Shown here in pieces: positions 56,069-64,000 of a stretch of 64,000 nt of DNA. This DNA comes from an uncultured Mucilaginibacter sp. Its GTDB lineage: Bacteria > Bacteroidota > Bacteroidia > Sphingobacteriales > Sphingobacteriaceae. The translations under genes were made by a program, and so were the position numbers. The stretch lies in assembly GCA_903891475.1 (NCBI GenBank), contig CAITEP010000005.1:1-64000 (forward strand), in the 5' to 3' direction. A model generated the notes under the pieces. It was not told the origin of the DNA, ran no database searches, and was given only the letters and a program-made list of their open reading frames with translations. How positions within the stretch are numbered: the stretch's first letter is position 1; each line of letters starts with the position of its first letter.

Positions 56069-56593
56069 ATGGAGATAAAAGATTGCGTACTGACCGATGC
56101 CGATGAAATTTTGACCCTGTACGATGCTGCCAGCGAATTACAGCGCAAACACAATGTGGTTGTATGGCCCAAATTCTATAAGCCATTTATTGAGGACGAA
56201 ATAAACGAAAATCGTCAATTTAAAATAATGCAAAATGGCGTAATAGCCTGCAACTGGGCAGTTACCTATGAGGATAAGGAAATTTGGGGAGAAAAGGATA
56301 AAAACGACTCCATTTTTATTCACCGGATATGCACCAACCCAAATTTACGCGGCAACAGGTATATCGACCAAATAGTAGCTTGGGCTAAAACCTATGCCAA
56401 AACCAAAGGAAAACAATTTGTAAGGTTGGATACTTTGGGGAACAATACCTCACTCATCAAACATTATACATCGGCAGGGTTTAACTTTTTGGGTATATTT
56501 GTATTAACAGTTACGGCCAATCTACCCGGTCATTACCAAAAAGAGCCCAACTGTTGCTTGTTCGAAATTGATTTGGCAGATGCGGATGAATAA
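56069..56593 (+). CDS. GNAT-family N-acetyltransferase
   Basis: A 174-aa acetyltransferase with the GNAT fold: the acetyl-CoA loop ICTNPNLRGNRYIDQIVAWAKTYAK, then RLDTLGNNTSLIKHYTSAGFNFLG and LPGHYQKEPNCCLFE. Related proteins acetylate small molecules or peptides; the substrate is not predictable. It lies between the oxidoreductase and the response-regulator gene, with its own start and no overlap. Confidence 0.88.
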   Translation: MEIKDCVLTDADEILTLYDAASELQRKHNVVVWPKFYKPFIEDEINENRQFKIMQNGVIACNWAVTYEDKEIWGEKDKNDSIFIHRICTNPNLRGNRYIDQIVAWAKTYAKTKGKQFVRLDTLGNNTSLIKHYTSAGFNFLGIFVLTVTANLPGHYQKEPNCCLFEIDLADADE

Positions 56594-56669
56594 GCAATGC
56601 CCCGTTGTTTCCAATAATTTTTGGTCTTAATTTACAATAATATAAAAGCAAAATGCCATTTTTGTAAGG

Positions 56670-58019
56670 ATGCAAAAGGACAAGCTTTTAATTATTGACG
56701 ATGAAGAACGTTTGCGTAGCCTACTAGCCAGGATATTGCAATTGGAAGGATACGAAGTTATTGTAGCATCATCTGGTAAGGAAGGTTTGCGGAAATTGCA
56801 ACAAGAGGCCATCCCGGTAGTGATCAGCGATGTTAAACTGCCCGATATGAATGGCATTGAGCTTGCCTCGCAAATAAAAGCATCCTATCCTGCTTGCGAA
56901 ATCATAGTTTTAACCGCCTTTGGTACCATTAATGATGGAGTAAAAGCCATCAAATCGGGCGCGTTTGATTATATTACCAAAGGGGATGATAATGAAAAAA
57001 TTATCCCACTAGTAAGCAAGGCAATGGACAAGGCCCTATTGCAATACCGTGTTTTGGAGCTGGAACAAAAGCTAAATGCCAAATTTGGTTTTGATAGGTT
57101 AATCGGTAAGTCGGCACCTATTACCGATGTGATTAAGATGGCCCAAAAAGTGGCCCTTACCGATACCACCGTTTTACTCCTTGGTGAAACAGGAACAGGT
57201 AAAGAAATATTTGCCGAAGCGATACATCAGGCAAGTAACAGGCATGCAAAATCGTTCGTGGCTGTAAATTGCAGCGCCTTTACCAAAGAATTGCTGGAAA
57301 GTGAATTATTTGGGCACAAGGCTGGCGCGTTTACTGGTGCCGTTAAGGATAAAAAAGGCTTGTTTGAAGAGGCTAATGGTGGTACTATTTTTTTAGATGA
57401 AATAGGCGAATTAGACCTTGATTTGCAGGCAAAATTACTGCGGGTACTCGAGTCTCAACAGTTTTTAAAGGTAGGTGATACCAAACCTACCCAAGTAAAT
57501 GTACGCATACTGGCAGCTACCAACCGCAACCTGCTTGCCGAAGTAAATAAAGAAGGTTTCCGCTCTGATTTATATTACCGTTTATCGGTGTTCCAAATTA
57601 CCTTACCCGCTTTACGCGACCGTAAAAAAGATATCCGTCTGCTTGCTGAACATTTTATGCACTATTTTGGCGCAAAGGTGAAAAAACAATTAAACAGCTT
57701 GACGGATGGTTTTGTTGAAAAATTGGAGGCCTACCCTTGGCCGGGAAATATCAGGGAGCTGAAAAATATCATAGAGCGTGCTGTTATTTTAGCCGATGGC
57801 AATACGTTGGATGAGTCGTTACTACCCTACGAAATGCAAGAGCCACAAACCTCAAAAACAGGCACCGCAACCACCACTTTCGATTTATCCACCATCGAAA
57901 AAATGCATATCCAACGCGTACTCATTCATGTACACGGTAACCGTGCCGAAGCTGCTCGCCTTTTAAATATAGGGGTAGCTACCCTTTACCGCAAATTGAA
58001 AGAATACGGCTTGGAGTGA
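56670..58019 (+). CDS. NtrC-type sigma-54-dependent response regulator
   Basis: A 449-aa regulator. Receiver domain (1-120) with phosphoacceptor Asp54 in VISDVKLPDMNG; AAA+ domain (about 140-375) with GETGTGKE, the sigma-54 contact loop GAFTGA in HKAGAFTGAVKD and the Walker-B LDEIGEL; C-terminal Fis-type helix-turn-helix (NRAEAARLLNIGVATLYRKLKEYG). It activates sigma-54 promoters after phosphorylation. A -24/-12 promoter for the kdp operon begins 272 bp downstream and a kdpD-like sensor gene ends the locus, so it probably replaces KdpE. No histidine kinase is seen upstream. Confidence 0.93.
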   Translation: MQKDKLLIIDDEERLRSLLARILQLEGYEVIVASSGKEGLRKLQQEAIPVVISDVKLPDMNGIELASQIKASYPACEIIVLTAFGTINDGVKAIKSGAFDYITKGDDNEKIIPLVSKAMDKALLQYRVLELEQKLNAKFGFDRLIGKSAPITDVIKMAQKVALTDTTVLLLGETGTGKEIFAEAIHQASNRHAKSFVAVNCSAFTKELLESELFGHKAGAFTGAVKDKKGLFEEANGGTIFLDEIGELDLDLQAKLLRVLESQQFLKVGDTKPTQVNVRILAATNRNLLAEVNKEGFRSDLYYRLSVFQITLPALRDRKKDIRLLAEHFMHYFGAKVKKQLNSLTDGFVEKLEAYPWPGNIRELKNIIERAVILADGNTLDESLLPYEMQEPQTSKTGTATTTFDLSTIEKMHIQRVLIHVHGNRAEAARLLNIGVATLYRKLKEYGLE

Positions 58020-58020
58020 T

Positions 58021-58137
58021 TTAGTTGCAAGTAGTTAGTATCTAGTACTTAGTATCAAGACCTTTAAGTAGGTTCAAAAAATCCTGCTAATCCTAAAATC
58101 CTGATAATTCTGATTCTGACAATTTGATTTTGGAACT
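58021..58137. repeat. Repeat-like intergenic stretch after the response regulator
   Basis: The words TAGTTAGTATCTAGTACTTAGTATC (58031 on; given here as TAGTTAGTATC plus TAGTACTTAGTATC) and the imperfect unit AATCCTGCTAATCC / AATCCTGATAATTC (58079-58110) look like the same class of degenerate intergenic repeats found near ftsW and the M28 gene. No gene is seen here. Confidence 0.4.
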
Positions 58138-58174
58138 TGTTATTTCCTAAAACAATTAACCCATCTCCCGCTAA

Positions 58175-58194
58175 ATTGATAAAAACCTATCAAT
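58175..58194. promoter_or_regulatory. Candidate enhancer site for the NtrC-type regulator
   Basis: The inverted repeat ATTGATA-AAAACC-TATCAAT (7-bp arms, 6-nt centre) lies about 100 bp upstream of the kdp sigma-54 promoter, a usual distance for NtrC-like activators. Only one copy is clear, so the call is tentative. Confidence 0.3.
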
Positions 58195-58290
58195 ATGATA
58201 GTTTATTTTAAATCAATTCCCCCGTATCTGCGTTCCTAAGTTGACATAAGTTATTGTTTTATAGCTATTTAAACAATGTCATCCATTTTG

Positions 58291-58306
58291 TGGCACAGGC
58301 TTAGCA
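58291..58306 (+). promoter_or_regulatory. Sigma-54 (-24/-12) promoter of the kdp operon
   Basis: TGGCACAGGCTTAGCA fits the sigma-54 consensus TGGCACG-N4-TTGCA in spacing, with GG and GC in exact register. Differences are A for G at position 7 and one A for T in the -12 box. It lies 33 bp ahead of the small ORF that opens the kdp operon and follows an NtrC-type activator gene. Transcription should start near 58317. Confidence 0.75.
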
Positions 58307-58338
58307 TGCTTGTGTTCAAATAAATAAAAATAAATAAA

Positions 58339-58431
58339 ATGGATATCACACTAACTATCGCTTACCTGCTATGCTTCATAGTTGTTTTCTGGATATTTTT
58401 TAAAACAGTCAATTACTTCGAAAAAATCTAA
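58339..58431 (+). CDS. Small 30-aa membrane protein at the head of the kdp operon
   Basis: Thirty codons from ATG 58339 to TAA 58429-58431. The peptide has one hydrophobic helix (ITLTIAYLLCFIVVFWIFF) and a short charged tail ending KTVNYFEKI. It is the first gene after the sigma-54 promoter and ends 5 bp before kdpF. No standard kdp subunit matches it. It may be a further small accessory peptide of the K+ ATPase, like KdpF. Coding is inferred from start, stop, topology and operon position. Confidence 0.6.
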   Translation: MDITLTIAYLLCFIVVFWIFFKTVNYFEKI

Positions 58432-58436
58432 TCATC

Positions 58437-58514
58437 ATGGTCTTATTATTCATCGTTTCCATTGCCGTATTTATTTATATGGTTTATGTATTGTTAAAGC
58501 CCGAAAATTTTTAA
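58437..58514 (+). CDS. kdpF: K+-transporting ATPase small subunit KdpF
   Basis: A 25-aa single-helix peptide (MVLLFIVSIAVFIYMVYVLL) ending KPENF. The closing Y-x-LLxPExF is the KdpF hallmark. KdpF packs beside KdpA and stabilises the KdpFABC complex in the membrane. It is too short for most gene finders but lies exactly where expected, 32 bp before kdpA. Confidence 0.85.
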   Translation: MVLLFIVSIAVFIYMVYVLLKPENF

Positions 58515-58546
58515 TCACCTATTAATCACCATTAAATCAACAGTGT

Positions 58547-60262
58547 ATGAATACTGAATATTTGGGAATCATCTTCATGTACCTCTTAACCATCGCCATC
58601 GCTATCCCTATGGGTAAATACATCGCGAAGGTTTTTAAGGGAGAAAAAACATGGTTCGACTTTATGGCACCGCTCGAAATGTTAATTTTTAAGTTGAGCG
58701 GTATCGATCCAACGCGCGAAATGAATTGGAAACAACACTTAAAAGCTTTATTAACTATAAATGCTGTATGGTTGTTCTACGCCTTTTTCTGTTTGCTTTT
58801 TCAAGCGCACCTACCATTAAACCCCGATCATAACCCAAGCCAAACTCTCGATTTGGCCTTTAATACCGCACTTAGTTTTTTAACAAATACCAATTTGCAG
58901 GATTACTCGGGCGAAAGCGGGGCAACCTATTATACACAGCTATTTGTGTTCATGTTTCTGCATTTTGTGAGCGCCTCCACTGGTTTGGCAGCCATGATGG
59001 TAATTTTTAAAGCAATGAAAGATAAGGTTGCCGATAAGCTGGGCAATTTTTGGGATTTTTTGGTAAAAGGGATTACCCGCTTATTATTGCCTTTGAGCTT
59101 TTTGGTGGCTGTGATATTAGCCTTTAATGGCACACCAACCAGTTTTAAAGGTAAAGATACGGTGATTGGTTTGCAGGGCGATACGGTACATGTTTCGCGA
59201 GGACCTGCGGCAGCCATGATAGCCATTAAACAAACTGGCACCAATGGTGGCGGTTGGTTTGGCGTAAACTCTGCCCATCCATTCGAAAATCCTAACTACC
59301 TCACTAACATCGTCGAAAATGTGAGCATCATCGCTATTCCAATTGCCCTGGTTTTTGCATTAGGCTTTTATTTAAACAAGAAAAAGCTTGCCTGGGTAAT
59401 TTTTGGGGTAATGACGGTTGGGTTCCTCATCATGCTTTTCCCTTCTGTAATTGCCGAAGTTGGTGGTAATCCTGCCATCGCTCATATGGGTGTCGGTCAG
59501 CCGGGAGGCGCAATGGAAGGTAAAGAAGTACGCTTTGGTGCTGCCGCCTCTGCCTATTGGGGCATTACAACAACCGTTACCTCCAATGGGTCTGTCAATG
59601 CCATGCACGATAGCATGATGCCGGTTTCGGGCTTGGCCCAAATGTTTGATATGATGATCAACGCCTTTTATGGTGGGGTAGGGGTAGGTTTCATGAACTT
59701 TTACATCTTCATCATCATAGCCGTATTTATTTCGGGCTTAATGGTAGGCCGTACCCCCGAATTTATGGGACGAAAAATTGAAGCCCGTGAAATGAAAATT
59801 GCCTCTTTAATAGCTTTACTGCACCCCTTTATCATATTGGTTGGCACCTCCATAGCCGCTTACGTTTTGGTTCATTTTCCAAACGCGGCATGGGCTACAA
59901 AACCTTCGGCTTGGTTAAATAATCCAGGTTTTCATGGCTTTACCGAAATGTTGTATCAATACACCTCTAGCGCGGCCAATAATGGTTCGGGTTATGCCGG
60001 GTTAACAGCCAATAACATTTTCTGGAACGTTAGTACGGGCATTATCATATTTGTAGGCAGGTTTTTCCCGATAATTGGGCCGGTTGCCATCGCGGGTATA
60101 TTGGCAAATAAAAAGTTTGTCCCCGAATCGGCCGGAACCTTAAAAACAGATACGGCCACCTTTGGTATCATGATATTCGCGGTGATATTTATAGTTGCTG
60201 CCTTATCCTTCTTCCCGGCCTTAACGCTTGGCCCAATTGCCGAACACTTTTCATTAAAATAA
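58547..60262 (+). CDS. kdpA: K+-transporting ATPase subunit KdpA
   Basis: A 571-aa membrane channel subunit of the high-affinity K+ pump. Ten helices are predicted with the selectivity-filter-like loops of the SKT family: [34 protein letters not shown] and [14 protein letters not shown]. Length is standard (E. coli 557 aa). It binds and moves K+, with KdpB supplying energy. It lies between kdpF and kdpB in the sigma-54-controlled operon. Confidence 0.97.
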   Translation: MNTEYLGIIFMYLLTIAIAIPMGKYIAKVFKGEKTWFDFMAPLEMLIFKLSGIDPTREMNWKQHLKALLTINAVWLFYAFFCLLFQAHLPLNPDHNPSQTLDLAFNTALSFLTNTNLQDYSGESGATYYTQLFVFMFLHFVSASTGLAAMMVIFKAMKDKVADKLGNFWDFLVKGITRLLLPLSFLVAVILAFNGTPTSFKGKDTVIGLQGDTVHVSRGPAAAMIAIKQTGTNGGGWFGVNSAHPFENPNYLTNIVENVSIIAIPIALVFALGFYLNKKKLAWVIFGVMTVGFLIMLFPSVIAEVGGNPAIAHMGVGQPGGAMEGKEVRFGAAASAYWGITTTVTSNGSVNAMHDSMMPVSGLAQMFDMMINAFYGGVGVGFMNFYIFIIIAVFISGLMVGRTPEFMGRKIEAREMKIASLIALLHPFIILVGTSIAAYVLVHFPNAAWATKPSAWLNNPGFHGFTEMLYQYTSSAANNGSGYAGLTANNIFWNVSTGIIIFVGRFFPIIGPVAIAGILANKKFVPESAGTLKTDTATFGIMIFAVIFIVAALSFFPALTLGPIAEHFSLK

Positions 60263-60278
60263 AATCTTCGAAAAAATC

Positions 60279-62309
60279 ATGAAATCAGATAAAAATACAT
60301 TGTTTCAAGGCGACCAAGTAAGGGGTGCACTGGTACAATCATTCATAAAACTCGACCCGCGGATATTATTCCGTAACCCGGTAATGTTTACGGTAGAAAT
60401 TGGTACAGTGGTAATGCTGGTGGTTACTGTATTCTCTTTATTCAACAAAGAGCAAGGTAGCTTTGGCTATAACTTTACCATCTTCATTGTACTGTTTATT
60501 ACCGTTTTGTTTGCGAATTTTGCCGAAGCTATTGCCGAAGCAAGAGGAAAGGCGCAGGCCGAAAGCTTGCGTAAAACAAGGGAAGAAACACCCGCACGTT
60601 TATTAGTTGATGGTAAGGAATCGTTGGTAATGTCGTCACAATTAAAGAAGGGTGATGTATTTGTTTGCGAAACCGGCGATAATATCCCAACAGATGGCGA
60701 AATCATTGAAGGAATTGCAACCATCGATGAATCGGCCATTACGGGCGAGTCAGCTCCCGTGATTAGGGAGTCGGGTGGTGATAAGTCATCTGTTACAGGT
60801 GGTACCAAGGTATTATCCGACCGTATCAAAGTAATTGTGACTACCCAACCCGGCGAAAGTTTTTTAGATAAAATGATTGCCTTGGTAGAAGGCGCATCCC
60901 GCCAAAAAACACCTAACGAAATAGCTTTAACCATATTGTTGGCAGGTTTTACACTCATATTTGTAATTGTATGCGTTACCCTTAAACCCTTTGCCGATTA
61001 TGCAAATACCCCTATTACCATCGCAGCATTCATATCCTTATTTGTTTGCTTAATACCCACTACCATTGGCGGTTTATTATCTGCCATTGGTATAGCGGGG
61101 ATGGACAGGGCATTGAGGGCAAACGTCATTACCAAATCGGGCAAGGCGGTTGAAACCGCTGGCGATTTGGATACTTTATTGCTCGATAAAACAGGCACCA
61201 TCACCATAGGCAACCGAAAGGCTACTAATTTTTATCCGGCAAACGGCGTAAATAAAAAGGACTTCGTGACTGCCTGTGTGCTCAGCTCATTGGCGGATGA
61301 AACCCCTGAAGGTAAATCAATTATTGAGCTAGCTTCGCAAGGAGAAGAAAAAGCGATAATCTCGGCTCCAGCCAATTCAGTATTCATCAAGTTTACTGCA
61401 GAAACCAGGTCGAGTGGATTGGATACGCCTGATGGAATAAGAATTCGCAAAGGCGCGTTCGATTCTATTCGCAACATTGCCTTAAAAGCTGGTAATATTT
61501 TCCCTAATGAGGTGGAAGAAGCGGTTAAAAACATTTCATCAAATGGCGGAACGCCACTGGTGGTATCACAAAATGAATCGGTTTTGGGTGTAATTGAACT
61601 ACAGGATATCATAAAACCGGGTATTGCCGAGCGTTTTGAACGTTTGCGTAAAATGGGCGTTAAAACAGTGATGGTGACTGGTGATAACCCCTTAACTGCC
61701 AAATTTATAGCCAATAAGGCGGGTGTAGATGATTTTATAGCGGAAGCAAAACCGGAGGATAAAATGAACTACATCAAAAAAGAGCAACAAGGTGGTAAAC
61801 TGGTTGCCATGATGGGCGACGGTACCAACGATGCCCCGGCATTGGCGCAAGCAGATGTTGGTGTAGCGATGAACAGTGGTACACAAGCCGCTAAAGAAGC
61901 AGGTAACATGGTTGACCTTGACAACGACCCCACTAAACTGATTGAAATTGTGGAGATTGGTAAGCAATTATTAATGACCAGGGGAACCCTCACCACCTTC
62001 TCAATAGCGAATGATGTTGCCAAGTATTTTGCCATAGTACCAGCCTTGTTTATGGTTTCCATCCCATCGTTAAGGGCATTGAATATTATGGATCTGCACA
62101 GTCCGCAATCGGCCATTCTATCAGCGGTAATTTTTAACGCGATTATTATCCCGATGCTGATACCATTGGCCTTAAGAGGGGTTGAATATAAACCAATAGG
62201 AGCAAGCGCGCTATTACGCCGTAACCTGCTTATTTACGGTTTAGGCGGCGTTTTGATACCGTTTTTAGGAATTAAATTAATAGATATTATAGTAGGAACG
62301 ATGGTTTAG
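60279..62309 (+). CDS. kdpB: K+-transporting P-type ATPase subunit KdpB
   Basis: A 676-aa type IA P-type ATPase. The phosphorylation site is Asp303 in [12 protein letters not shown]; other motifs are TGES in [10 protein letters not shown], the nucleotide-domain KGAFDS and the hinge [12 protein letters not shown]. It uses ATP to drive K+ uptake through KdpA. The start ATG 60279 is 16 bp after kdpA. A 166-bp gap with a large imperfect inverted repeat follows, unusual inside kdp operons. Confidence 0.97.
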   Translation: MKSDKNTLFQGDQVRGALVQSFIKLDPRILFRNPVMFTVEIGTVVMLVVTVFSLFNKEQGSFGYNFTIFIVLFITVLFANFAEAIAEARGKAQAESLRKTREETPARLLVDGKESLVMSSQLKKGDVFVCETGDNIPTDGEIIEGIATIDESAITGESAPVIRESGGDKSSVTGGTKVLSDRIKVIVTTQPGESFLDKMIALVEGASRQKTPNEIALTILLAGFTLIFVIVCVTLKPFADYANTPITIAAFISLFVCLIPTTIGGLLSAIGIAGMDRALRANVITKSGKAVETAGDLDTLLLDKTGTITIGNRKATNFYPANGVNKKDFVTACVLSSLADETPEGKSIIELASQGEEKAIISAPANSVFIKFTAETRSSGLDTPDGIRIRKGAFDSIRNIALKAGNIFPNEVEEAVKNISSNGGTPLVVSQNESVLGVIELQDIIKPGIAERFERLRKMGVKTVMVTGDNPLTAKFIANKAGVDDFIAEAKPEDKMNYIKKEQQGGKLVAMMGDGTNDAPALAQADVGVAMNSGTQAAKEAGNMVDLDNDPTKLIEIVEIGKQLLMTRGTLTTFSIANDVAKYFAIVPALFMVSIPSLRALNIMDLHSPQSAILSAVIFNAIIIPMLIPLALRGVEYKPIGASALLRRNLLIYGLGGVLIPFLGIKLIDIIVGTMV

Positions 62310-62325
62310 TTAGTGAGTAGTTAGT

Positions 62326-62443
62326 AGTGAATGGTGAGTGGATAGTAGTGAATTGAGTGCGTTGAGTAGTGAATAGTTTATCCAATCAACCTCAAAGTAG
62401 CAATCGGGATTTCCAACTCACCACTATCTACTCACCACTCACT
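62326..62443 (+). repeat. Long imperfect inverted repeat between kdpB and kdpC
   Basis: A 30-nt arm (62326-62355, AGTGAATGGTGAGTGGATAG...) is complementary at 26 of 30 positions to 62414-62443 (...CTATCTACTCACCACTCACT), with a loop of about 58 nt. The right arm shares the ACCACT/CTACTCACC words seen ahead of ftsW and the M28 gene. In mRNA it would form a strong stem before kdpC and could tune KdpC levels or mRNA processing. Confidence 0.65.
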
Positions 62444-62475
62444 CCATAAACTCAATCAACTTAAAAAATAAAAAC

Positions 62476-63042
62476 ATGAAAACATACATATTGCCTTCTT
62501 TAAAAATAACAGTCATATTATTGGTCTTATTATCAGGAGTATATCCGTTGGTCATTGCTGGTATTGGCAAGTTTACACCCGGACAGGGTGATGGTGTTAC
62601 CGTAACTTACAAGGGTAAGGTAGTTGGCTATGCCAATATTGGACAGAAATTTACGCAAGATAAATATTTTTGGTCGCGCCCATCCGCGGCAAATTATCAG
62701 GCTGATGCGGGTGCTGGTTCAAACAAAGGTCCTTCAAATGCCGATTATTTGAAAGATGTTAAAGCCCGCATCGATACTTTTATAAAGCATAACCCCGGTG
62801 TTTCACGTGCTGAAATACCAGCTGAATTAGTTACCGCCTCAGGCAGTGGTTTAGACCCTGACCTTTCGCCTGCCGGAGCAAAAGTGCAGATTGCCCGTAT
62901 CGCAAAAGTAAGGGGCTTGTCGCTTGCGCAGGTAAACAATATTGTGGAGCAAAATACAGAGACTCCCTTGTTGGGGTTGTTCGGTCCGGCAAAAGTGAAC
63001 GTATTGAAAATGAACGTGGCTTTGGATGAGCTAAAAAAATAA
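62476..63042 (+). CDS. kdpC: K+-transporting ATPase subunit KdpC
   Basis: A 188-aa subunit with one N-terminal membrane helix (LPSLKITVILLVLLSGVYPLVIAGI) and a periplasmic domain with family blocks YFWSRPSAANY, NPGVSRAEIPAELVTASGSGLDPDLSPAGAKVQIARIAK and VNNIVEQNTETPLLGLFG. KdpC assists K+ binding and complex stability. It follows a repeat-rich leader and is followed by a hairpin. Confidence 0.96.
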   Translation: MKTYILPSLKITVILLVLLSGVYPLVIAGIGKFTPGQGDGVTVTYKGKVVGYANIGQKFTQDKYFWSRPSAANYQADAGAGSNKGPSNADYLKDVKARIDTFIKHNPGVSRAEIPAELVTASGSGLDPDLSPAGAKVQIARIAKVRGLSLAQVNNIVEQNTETPLLGLFGPAKVNVLKMNVALDELKK

Positions 63043-63113
63043 TAACGTGTTAGGTAAAGTATAATTATTTATTGTTTAGTAATTATAAGTTTAGTTTGAT
63101 TGTACCAACATGT

Positions 63114-63139
63114 ACAAAGGGGGCCGACACCCCCTTTGT
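63114..63139 (+). terminator. Hairpin between kdpC and the kdpD-like gene
   Basis: A 10-bp stem ACAAAGGGGG (63114-63123) pairs with CCCCCTTTGT (63130-63139) across CCGACA. The T-run is short, so it is probably a partial terminator that lowers expression of the sensor gene compared with the pump. Confidence 0.6.
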
Positions 63140-63192
63140 TTATAAAAAATTATTGCCATATCTTATATATTTTCGGTTTTAAATAGGCTTTT

Positions 63193-64000
63193 ATGGAGGA
63201 GGAAAAAGGCAAAGAGCAATCGGTACAACATTTTCTTGATTTAATCAGGAAATCGCGGCGGGGTAAGTTTAAAATATACATTGGCATGAGTGCCGGTGTT
63301 GGTAAAACGTACCGTATGCTGAAAGAAGCACGAACCTTGATGCGCAACGGGATTGATGTAAAGATAGGCTATGTTGAAACGCATAAACGTAAAGAAACCG
63401 AAGCGCTTGTGGAAGGCCTCACCACTATTCCCCGACGGACGCTGTTTTACAAAGGTAAAGAATTGGAAGAGATGGATTTGGATGCCATTATTACCCAAAA
63501 GCCCGAAGTGGTTATTGTAGACGAACTTGCCCATACCAATATTGAAGGCAGCAAAAACGAAAAGCGTTGGCAGGATGTGGTTGATATTTTGAATTGCGGC
63601 ATCAATGTAATTAGCGCGGTTAATATTCAACATTTGGAAGGTTTGAATGAGGATGTTGAAAAAATTACAGGCACCGCGATTAAGGAGCGCATACCCGATA
63701 AGGTTTTGGAACTGGCAGACGAGGTGGTAAACATTGACCTTACCGCCGATGAACTGATTGACAGGCTAAAGGATGGTAAAATTTACGATGAAAAAAAGAT
63801 ACCACTGGCATTGAATAACTTTTTTCAAACAGAGCGTATTTTACAACTGCGGGAGCTGGCCTTGAGGGAAGTTGCGCATCAGGTGGAACGGAAAATAGGG
63901 ATAGAGGTACCAAAAACCATCAAAGCCAAAGCCGAAATATTGATGGCCTGCATTAGTACCAATGATGCTACCGCGAAAATAATTATCCGTAAAACTGCCC
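63193..64000 (+). CDS. kdpD: KdpD-like sensor protein (partial, cut by window end)
   Basis: Open from ATG 63193 to the window end (269 codons and no stop), so the C-terminus is missing. The N-terminal KdpD domain is clear: GKFKIYIGMSAGVGKTYRML (Walker-A GMSAGVGKT), IGYVETHKRKET, VVIVDELAHTNIEGSKNEKRWQDV and GINVISAVNIQHLEGLND-like blocks. The last residues seen (KAEILMACISTNDATAKIIIRK) begin the universal-stress-like segment. It may be a full histidine kinase or the short form that works with a separate kinase. It probably signals low K+ to the NtrC-type regulator at 56670. Confidence 0.93.
   Translation, partial: MEEEKGKEQSVQHFLDLIRKSRRGKFKIYIGMSAGVGKTYRMLKEARTLMRNGIDVKIGYVETHKRKETEALVEGLTTIPRRTLFYKGKELEEMDLDAIITQKPEVVIVDELAHTNIEGSKNEKRWQDVVDILNCGINVISAVNIQHLEGLNEDVEKITGTAIKERIPDKVLELADEVVNIDLTADELIDRLKDGKIYDEKKIPLALNNFFQTERILQLRELALREVAHQVERKIGIEVPKTIKAKAEILMACISTNDATAKIIIRKTA

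Noticed and set aside
61232-61714. Long minus-strand open frames inside kdpB (also 60467-60958)
   Set aside because: They are shadows of the strongly conserved kdpB frame; their translations are Ser/Pro/Ile-rich without domain features.

Overview
The window looks like chromosome of a Bacteroidota bacterium, most likely family Sphingobacteriaceae (Mucilaginibacter/Pedobacter type). The support is moderate-to-low GC; few Shine-Dalgarno sequences; promoters of the TTG-N20-TAnnTTTG kind; a carboxypeptidase-regulatory plus DUF5686 outer-membrane protein; a Bacteroidota-type FtsL, MraY and FtsZ tail; and GH30/GH125 glycosidases. Species cannot be named from the sequence alone. I see no rRNA, tRNA, CRISPR array, insertion sequence or prophage.

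Layout. 0-13 kb is a mixed region: acyltransferase, radical-SAM protein, SGNH hydrolase, esterase, the fused mutase IcmF, an AT-rich pocket (HEAT-like secreted protein, zeta-toxin-like kinase with a small partner), a pentapeptide-repeat protein, an M23 peptidase/DUF4846 pair and a serine hydrolase. 13.2-29.4 kb is the complete division/cell-wall (dcw) cluster mraZ-rsmH-ftsL-ftsI-murE-mraY-murD-ftsW-murG-murC-ftsQ-ftsA-ftsZ. It starts at a TGGGN-type MraZ operator and ends at a strong terminator. 29.5-38.6 kb holds an alpha-oxoamine synthase (sphingolipid-type), GH125, a histone-H1-like protein, dapA, a DUF5686 protein, GH30 and a frameshifted small gene. 39-42 kb is a TetR-controlled stress/detoxification operon with two identical 14-bp operators. 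42.7-56.6 kb is mostly single housekeeping or hypothetical genes, including ligA, purU, an M28 peptidase, DUF885 and a Gfo/Idh/MocA protein. 56.7-64 kb is a potassium-uptake locus: an NtrC-type sigma-54 response regulator, a good -24/-12 promoter, an unannotated 30-codon membrane ORF, kdpF, kdpA, kdpB, kdpC, and a kdpD-like sensor cut by the window end.

How the parts work together. The dcw genes overlap or nearly abut and make peptidoglycan precursors and the divisome. MurE carries the DNPR signature of meso-diaminopimelate-adding enzymes, and dapA, the first committed step towards diaminopimelate/lysine, lies about 3.5 kb beyond the cluster. The TetR gene and its target operon carry the same palindrome across the -33 promoter element, so autorepression plus co-regulation is likely. 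The kdp operon appears to be driven by sigma-54 and the adjacent NtrC-like regulator instead of a classical KdpE.

The less usual items are: a small L7/L12-C-terminal-like protein present twice, one copy frameshifted at an A8 tract; related ACCACTnnCTA-type leader repeats just upstream of ftsW, an M28 peptidase and kdpC; a perfect DnaA box in the ftsA-ftsZ gap; and the small membrane ORF in front of kdpF.
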